Part shown: in pieces, positions 42,101 through 51,803 of the stretch | Layout of the letters: each line of letters begins with the position of its first letter | Position numbering within the stretch: position 1 is the stretch's first letter | Made by a program: the position numbers and the translations under genes | Source: Xestospongia muta | Taxonomy: Eukaryota > Porifera > Demospongiae > Haplosclerida > Petrosiidae | Length of the DNA stretch: 64,000 bases | Assembly: GCA_963693285.1 (NCBI GenBank) | Contig: OY848917.1 | Location: forward strand, 22,264,245-22,328,244 | Direction of reading: 5' to 3' | Notes under the pieces: model-generated | Told to the model about the DNA's origin: nothing | What the model saw: only the letters and a program-made list of their open reading frames with translations | Databases searched by the model: none

Positions 42101-45100
42101 AAATGTGGAAAAAAAATACAGCAAATAAAATGGCAACAACCCATTCAATAACCTCAAAATTCATACTAGAATATAGCTAGAATATGCTTAAATATAGATA
42201 GAGAAACAACTTAGCAAGAAGATTTAAGCATTATTAGTGATACCCAATGTCATATCACACACAGTAAGTGTTATATAAAATTCATTGCTGATATAGTTAT
42301 CAGCTGTTAAAGGATGCACTTTAATGTCATTTGTGGCTTTCATAAGCTCCAATTACAATATAATGAATAAAATTGCAAATGTGAATACATATAGTACCAC
42401 ACAATACAAAACAATTATAGTACACCTTACAAGCTTTTCATCATAGCTATTAAAAACTATTAATCTTAATAAAAACAATAGGGTAACAAAATAACAACAT
42501 TCAATTCAAAAGACTTAGAATTAATACTACATTGTATCACACTTACCTCCTATTATATTTTAACGCACATATTTAGATGACAAGTCATCACACCAACATA
42601 AATGTGTAAAACAAAACAATAGAGTAAACAAAATCACAACAACACATTCAATATATTTAAAATTTATACTACATTATATCAAAATTATATCTTATTATAT
42701 TTTAAAGGACACATTCAAATAAGTACTTACAAAAACATAAATGTGGAAAATAAAACAATACAGCAAATAAAATAACAACAACTCATTCAATAACCTCAAA
42801 ATTTATTCTAGAATATAACTATAATATTCTTAAAATATAGGTAGAGAAACAACTTAGCAAGAAGATTCAAGTATTATTAGTGATACCCAATGTCGTATTG
42901 CAGACAGGGTTAATAAAATTCATTGCTGATATAGTTATCAGCTGTTAAAGGATGCACTTTAATGTCATTTGTGGCTTTCATAAGCTCCAATTACAATATA
43001 ATGAATAAAATTGCAAATGTGAATACATATAGTACCACACAATACAAAACAATTATAGTACACCTTACAAGCTTTTCATCATAGCTATTAAAAACTATTA
43101 ATCTTAATAAAAACAATAGGGTAACAAAATAACAACATTCAATTCAAAAGACTTAGAATTAATACTACATTATATCACACTTACCTCCTATTATATTTTA
43201 ACGCACATATTTTGATGACAAGTCATCACACCAACATAAATGTGTAAAACAAAACAATAGAGTAAACAAAATCACAACAACACATTCAATATATTTAAAA
43301 TTCATACTAGATTTATCAAAAGTTATATCCTATTATATTGTAAATTACACATTCAAATAAGTACTTACAAAAACATAAATGTGGAAAAAAAATACAGCAA
43401 ATAAAATGGCAACAACCCATTCAATAACCTCAAAATTCATACTAGAATATAGCTAGAATATGCTTAAATATAGATAGAGAAACAACTTAGCAAGAAGATT
43501 TAAGCATTATTAGTGATACCCAATGTCATATCACACACAGTAAGTGTTATATAAAATTCATTGCTGATATAGTTATCAGCTGTTAAAGGATGCACTTTAA
43601 TGTCATTTGTGGCTTTCATAAGCTCCAATTACAATATAATGAATAAAATTGCAAATGTGAATACATATAGTACCACACAATACAAAACAATTATAGTACA
43701 CCTTACAAGCTTTTCATCATAGCTATTAAAAACTATTAATCTTAATAAAAACAATAGGGTAACAAAATAACAACATTCAATTCAAAAGACTTAGAATTAA
43801 TACTACATTATATCACACTTACCTCCTATTATATTTTAACGCACATATTTAGATGACAAGTCATCACACCAACATAAATGTGTAAAACAAAACAATAGAG
43901 TAAACAAAATCACAACAACACATTCAATATATTTAAAATTTATACTAGATTTATCAAAAGTTATATCCTATTATATTGTAAATTACACATTCAAATAAGT
44001 ACTTACAAAAACATAAATGTGGAAAAAAAATACAGCAAATAAAATGGCAACAACCCATTCAATAACCTCAAAATTCATACTAGAATATAGCTAGAATATG
44101 CTTAAATATAGATAGAGAAACAACTTAGCAAGAAGATTTAAGCATTATTAGTGATACCCAATGTCATATCACACACAGTAAGTGTTATATAAAATTCATT
44201 GCTGATATAGTTATCAGCTGTTAAAGGATGCACTTTAATGTCATTTGTGGCTTTCATAAGCTCCAATTACAATATAATGAATAAAATTGCAAATGTGAAT
44301 ACATATAGTACCACACAATACAAAACAATTATAGTACACCTTACAAGCTTTTCATCATAGCTATTAAAAACTATTAATCTTAATAAAAACAATAGGGTAA
44401 CAAAATAACAACATTCAATTCAAAAGACTTAGAATTAATACTACATTGTATCACACTTACCTCCTATTATATTTTAACGCACATATTTAGATGACAAGTC
44501 ATCACACCAACATAAATGTGTAAAACAAAACAATAGAGTAAACAAAATCACAACAACACATTCAATATATTTAAAATTTATACTACATTATATCAAAATT
44601 ATATCTTATTATATTTTAAAGGACACATTCAAATAAGTACTTACAAAAACATAAATGTGGAAAATAAAACAATACAGCAAATAAAATAACAACAACTCAT
44701 TCAATAACCTCAAAATTTATTCTAGAATATAACTATAATATTCTTAAAATATAGGTAGAGAAACAACTTAGCAAGAAGATTCAAGTATTATTAGTGATAC
44801 CCAATGTCGTATTGCAGACAGGGTTAATAAAATTCATTGCTGATATAGTTATCAGCTGTTAAAGGATGCACTTTAATGTCATTTGTGGCTTTCATAAGCT
44901 CCAATTACAATATAATGAATAAAATTGCAAATGTGAATACATATAGTACCACACAATACAAAACAATTATAGTACACCTTACAAGCTTTTCATCATAGCT
45001 ATTAAAAACTATTAATCTTAATAAAAACAATAGGGTAACAAAATAACAACATTCAATTCAAAAGACTTAGAATTAATACTACATTATATCACACTTACCT

Positions 45101-48100
45101 CCTATTATATTTTAACGCACATATTTTGATGACAAGTCATCACACCAACATAAATGTGTAAAACAAAACAATAGAGTAAACAAAATCACAACAACACATT
45201 CAATATATTTAAAATTCATACTAGATTTATCAAAAGTTATATCCTATTATATTGTAAATTACACATTCAAATAAGTACTTACAAAAACATAAATGTGGAA
45301 AAAAAATACAGCAAATAAAATGGCAACAACCCATTCAATAACCTCAAAATTCATACTAGAATATAGCTAGAATATGCTTAAATATAGATAGAGAAACAAC
45401 TTAGCAAGAAGATTTAAGCATTATTAGTGATACCCAATGTCATATCACACACAGTAAGTGTTATATAAAATTCATTGCTGATATAGTTATCAGCTGTTAA
45501 AGGATGCACTTTAATGTCATTTGTGGCTTTCATAAGCTCCAATTACAATATAATGAATAAAATTGCAAATGTGAATACATATAGTACCACACAATACAAA
45601 ACAATTATAGTACACCTTACAAGCTTTTCATCATAGCTATTAAAAACTATTAATCTTAATAAAAACAATAGGGTAACAAAATAACAACATTCAATTCAAA
45701 AGACTTAGAATTAATACTACATTATATCACACTTACCTCCTATTATATTTTAACGCACATATTTAGATGACAAGTCATCACACCAACATAAATGTGTAAA
45801 ACAAAACAATAGAGTAAACAAAATCACAACAACACATTCAATATATTTAAAATTCATACTAGATTTATCAAAAGTTATATCCTATTATATTGTAAATTAC
45901 ACATTCAAATAAGTACTTACAAAAACATAAATGTGGAAAAAAAATACAGCAAATAAAATGGCAACAACCCATTCAATAACCTCAAAATTCATACTAGAAT
46001 ATAGCTAGAATATGCTTAAATATAGATAGAGAAACAACTTAGCAAGAAGATTTAAGCATTATTAGTGATACCCAATGTCATATCACACACAGTAAGTGTT
46101 ATATAAAATTCATTGCTGATATAGTTATCAGCTGTTAAAGGATGCACTTTAATGTCATTTGTGGCTTTCATAAGCTCCAATTACAATATAATGAATAAAA
46201 TTGCAAATGTGAATACATATAGTACCACACAATACAAAACAATTATAGTACACCTTACAAGCTTTTCATCATAGCTATTAAAAACTATTAATCTTAATAA
46301 AAACAATAGGGTAACAAAATAACAACATTCAATTCAAAAGACTTAGAATTAATACTACATTATATCACACTTACCCGCTATTATATTTTAAACAACACAT
46401 TCAGATGACAAGTCATTATACCAACATAAATGTGAAAAATAAAACAATAGAGTAAACAAAATCACAACAACACATTCAATATTTTTAAAGTTTATACTAC
46501 ATTGTATCAAAATTATATCTTATTATATTGTGAAGTAAACATTCAAATAAGCGCTTACAAAAACATGTGGAAATGAAAACAATACAGCAAATAAAATGGC
46601 AACAACCCATTCAATAACCTCAAAATTCATACTAGAATATAGCTAGAATATGCTTAAATATAGATAGAGAAACAACTTAGCAAGAAGATTTAAGCATTAT
46701 TAGTGATACCCAATGTCATATCACACACAGTAAGTGTTATATAAAATTCATTGCTGATATAGTTATCAGCTGTTAAAGGATGCACTTTAATGTCATTTGT
46801 GGCTTTCATAAGCTCCAATTACAATATAATAAAGAAAATTGCAAATGTGAATACATATAGATACCCCACAATACAAAACAAATATGGTACACCCTTATAA
46901 GCTTCCCATCATAGCTATTAAAGACTATTAATCTTAATAAAAACAATAGGGTAATTAAATAACAACTTTCAATTCAAATGACTTAGAATTAATACTACAT
47001 TATATCAAACTTACCAACTATTACATTTTAAACAACACATTCAGATGACAAGTCATCACATCAACATAAATGTGAAAAACAAAATAATAGAGTAAACAAA
47101 ATCACAACAACACATTCAATATATTTAAAATTCATACTACATTGTATCAAAATTATATCCTATTATATTGTAAAGTACACATTCAAATAAGCGCTTACAA
47201 AAACATAACAAGGAAATTAAAACAATACAGCAAATAAAATAACAACAACTCGTTCAATAACCTCAAAATTCATACTAGAATATAGCTATAATATTCTTAA
47301 AATATAGATAAAGAAATAACTTAGCAAGAAGATTTGAGCATTATTAGTGATACCCAATGTCATAAAACTTGAGTTAGGGTTAATTAAATTCATTGCTAAT
47401 ATAGCTATCAGCTGTTAAAAGATGCACTTTAATGTCATTTGTGGCTTTCATAAGCTCCAATTACAATATAATGAATAAAATTGCAAATGTGAATATACAT
47501 AGATACCACACAATACAAAATCATTATTGTACACCCTTACAAGCTTCCCATCATAGCTATTAAAGACTATTAATCTTAATAAAAACAATAGGGTAACTAA
47601 ATAACAACTTTCAATTCAAATGACTTAGAATTAATACTACATTATATCACACTTACCGACTATTATATTTTAAACAACATATTCAGATGACAAGTCATCA
47701 CACCAACATAAATGTGAAAAACAAAATAATAGAGTAAACAAAATCACAACAACACATTCAATATATTTAAAATTCATACTACATTGCATCAAAATTATAT
47801 CCTATTATATTGTAAAGTACACATTCAAATAAGTACTTACAAAAACATAAAAGTGGAAATGAAAACAATACATCAAATGAAATGGCAACAACTAGTTCAA
47901 TAACCTCAAAATTCATACTAGAATATAGCTATAATATTCTTAAAATATAGATAGAGAAACAACTTAGCAAGAAGATTCGAGCATTATTAGTGATACCCAA
48001 TGTAATAAAACACGCAGTTAGGGTTAATAAAATTCATTGCTAATATAGCTATCGGCTATTAAAGGATGCACTTTAATGTCATTTGTGGCTTTCATAAGCT

Positions 48101-51100
48101 CCAATTACAATATAATGAATAAAATTGCAAATGTGAATATACATAGATACCACACAATACAAAATCATTATTGTACACCCTTACAAGCTTCCCATCATAG
48201 CTATTAAAATCTATTAATCTTAATAAAAACAATAGGGTAACTAAATAACAACTTTCAATTCAAATGACTTAGAATTAATACTACATTATATCACACTTAC
48301 CGGCTATTATATTTTAAACAACACATTCAGATGACAAGTCATCACACCAACATAAATGTGAAAAACAAAATAATAGAGTAAACAAAATCACAACAACACA
48401 TTCAATATGTTTAAAATTCATACTACATTGCATCAAAATTATATCCTATTATATTGTAAAGTACACATTCAAATAAGCGCTTACAAAAACATAACGAGGA
48501 AATGAAAACAATACAGCAAATGAAATGGCAACAACTCGTTCAATAACCTCAAAATTCATACTAGAATATAGCTATAATATTCTTAAAATATAGATAGAGA
48601 AACAACTTAGCAAGAAGATTCGAGTATTATTAGTGATACCCAATGTCATAAAACACACAGTTAGGGTTAATAAAATTCATTGCTAATATAGCTATCGGCT
48701 ATTAAAGAATGCACTTTAATGTCATTTGTGGCTTTCATAAGATCTAATTACAATATAATGAATAAAATTGCAAATGTGAATATACATAGATACCACACAA
48801 TACAAAATCATTATTGTACACCCTTACAAGCTTCCCATCATAGCTATTAAAATCTATTAATCTTAATAAAAACAATAGGGTAACTAAATAACAACTTTCA
48901 ATTCAAATGACTTAGAATTAATACTACATTATATCAAACTTACCCGCTATTATATTTTAAACAACACATTCAGATGACAAGTCATCACACCAACATAAAT
49001 GTGAAAAACAAAATAATAGAGTAAACAAAATCACAACAACACATTCAATATGTTTAAAATTCATACTACATTGCATCAAAATTATATCCTATTATATTGT
49101 AAAGTACACATTCAAATAAGCACTTACAAAAACATAAACGTGGAAATGAAAACATTACAGCAAATAAAATAACAACAACTCGTTCAATAACCTCAAAATT
49201 CATACTAGAATATAGCTATAAATATTCTTAAAATATAGATAGAGAAACAACTTAGCAAGAAGATTTGAGCATTATTAGTGACACCAAATGTCATATCGCA
49301 CACAGTTAGGGTTAATAAAATTCATTGCTGATATAGTTATCAGCTGCTAAAAGATGCACTTTAATGTCATTTCTGGTTTTCATAAGCTCCAATTACAATA
49401 TAATGAATAAAATTGCAAATGTGAATATACATAGATACCACACAATACAAAATCATTATTGTACACCCTTACAAGCTTCCCATCATAGCTATTAAAATCT
49501 ATTAATCTTAATAAAAACAATAGGGTAACAAAATAACAACTTTCAATTCAAATGACTTAGAATTAATACTACATTATATCACACTTACCGACTATTATAT
49601 TTTAAACAACATATTCAGATGACAAGTCATCACATCAACATAAATGTGAAAAACAAAATAATAGAGTAAACAAAATCACAACAACACATTCAATATTTTT
49701 AAAATTTATACTACATTGTATCAAAATTATATCTTATTATATTGTAAAAGACACATTTAAATAAGTACTCACAAAAACATAAATGTGGAAATGAAAACAA
49801 TACAGCAAATAAAATGACAACAATTTGTTCAATAACCTCAAAATTCATACTAGAACATAGCTATAATATGCTTATAATATAGGTAGAGAAACAACTTAGC
49901 AAGAAGATTCAAGTATTATTAGTGATACCCAATGACATATCGCACACAGTTAGGGTTAATAAAATTCATTGCTGATATAGTTATCAGCAGTTAAAAGATG
50001 CACTTTAATGTCATTTGTGGCTTTCATAAGCTGCAGTTACAATATAATGAATAAATTTGCAAATGTGAATACATATAGATACCACACAATACAAAACAAT
50101 TATAGTACACCCTTACAAGCTTCCCATTATATCACACTTACCGGCTATTATATTTTAAACAACATATTCAGATGACAAGTAATCACACCAACATAAATGG
50201 GAAAAATATACTAACAATAGAAGAAAGAAGAAAAACATTGTGCTGCTCTTATACTGGTACTAACACCTACTTTATATACTTCTTAAAGTTATGTAAAGTA
50301 GTCTTATATCGTTACCATATCTATGCTATATCTTCTCTAATAGTTACTATCCATTCACATAACTTAAACAATACAGTTCATTCTCATCATCTCAATTACC
50401 TCAGTAACAACATTGATATAAACATCATGGTTGAGAAATAGTTCAACGATGTCTCTATGTCCTTTAGAACTTGCATAATGAAGAGCTGTCCATCCTCTCT
50501 ATTAGAAAAACACACAAACAATAAACTGTAAACTGTAACTACTAACACTCTATATTTCACTCTATATTTATAAAAATTCAAAGCTAAACAAATGATGCTT
50601 TAATTCATGTCCATTACTGCTATTTTGGTGTGTGCATCTCAACTGATTATTGAAAAATTATGAAAAAGTGATGTCTATACATCTGATGGTGTCCAATAAC
50701 AATAGGTAGGAAAACTGGTTAACACACGTGTTATAAAAACAAATGACATTTTTTCAAATATTGTAATAAAGTCTTTGCATCCTCTTCTACTTCTAATGTT
50801 CATCATATTTGGTATATTTGTAGATCTTAATAATGAAATAGACTTACCCAATCTGTGGTATTTAAATTGGCTCCTCTAACAAGAATGTCTTTTACACCTG
50901 ACAAATCTCCTTCTTTAGCAAATTCAATTAGACTGTTATTCTATTGCAAAAACAAAAACACTAAATGTATTACTAAATGTAAACTAGCATTTCCATAAAC
51001 CTAAAGACATTTTTTAATAAATATTCCTAGCAACTTTTTATTTTATTTATTTAAATGATATCTTGCAGTATAAATATTTGTACAAAACATAGAGCAGTAC

Positions 51101-51742
51101 ACCTAATCATTTAGTAATGAAAAATTTGTGTGTTATATCAAGAGAAACATATTCAATAATGTGCAAAAAGTTGTTTGACTCAGGGATATATATCAGGCTT
51201 AAAGCAAGCTAACTTACATCATTGAATTATCTTAATTTATCATTTAATGTGTAAAAAACCTTGTGTCAATAACGTTACAGATATTCCATATAAATAATAT
51301 TCTATAACTTGTCGATGTCGCATGCAGTATGAATATGAGTATCATATATGTACTTTACAAACTGTAAAAAGATAGAAAAGAATGTCATCAACTCAGATTT
51401 ATACATTATCATCCATCCTTAATATTAACCATATAATACTATGACATTTCATGAACTATAAGCTGTAATGTGAATTCCTGTCGAGCACATAAATCAGTAT
51501 ATTTGAGATAATTTTTTACTCATTTACGATCACATGTCTTCACTCAATATTACTTTTATATGTGAGTACTTCCGAGTTGATTGTGAGACTGTTATTTTAA
51601 CACTTGATAAAAAACTAGTTAATACCTTAACTACATACTTGGGGTTATCATTCAAAATGAATAACAAAGCAAAAGCAGTTTGCCTATTGTAGTGTTATTG
51701 TGTTACTTTATAGTCAACAAAGTAGTCTGTATATCTATCTAT

Positions 51743-51803
<61 letters not shown>

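Larger units (their letters stand above)
18480..50205. repeat. Satellite array 2 (about 49 units of about 640 bp)
   Basis: The same satellite as array 1 but about 32 kb long, with period near 642 bp (for example unit starts at 33575, 34218, 34861, 35504 and 36146). It lies in the intron between ankyrin exons 50400-50498 and 18176-18274. Many units differ by a few percent by eye and include internal deletions and multi-unit duplications. The plus strand is rich in A and C and poor in G. It has no transposase, reverse transcriptase or long conserved coding sequence, so it looks like intronic satellite DNA rather than a transposon cluster. Confidence 0.95.

Noticed and set aside
18480..50205. 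Short frames within satellite units as separate genes
   Set aside because: They repeat with the satellite period, are broken in many units and have the composition expected from T-rich repeat DNA. Kept only as a low-interest finding.
10300..50205. Telomere-like TTAGGGTTA in each satellite unit
   Set aside because: Only one and a half repeats, at one place per unit, with no tandem TTAGGG. Not an interstitial telomere.
10300..50205. CRISPR-like or origin-like direct repeats
   Set aside because: Units are about 640 bp without a short repeat and spacer structure, in intron-containing eukaryotic DNA.
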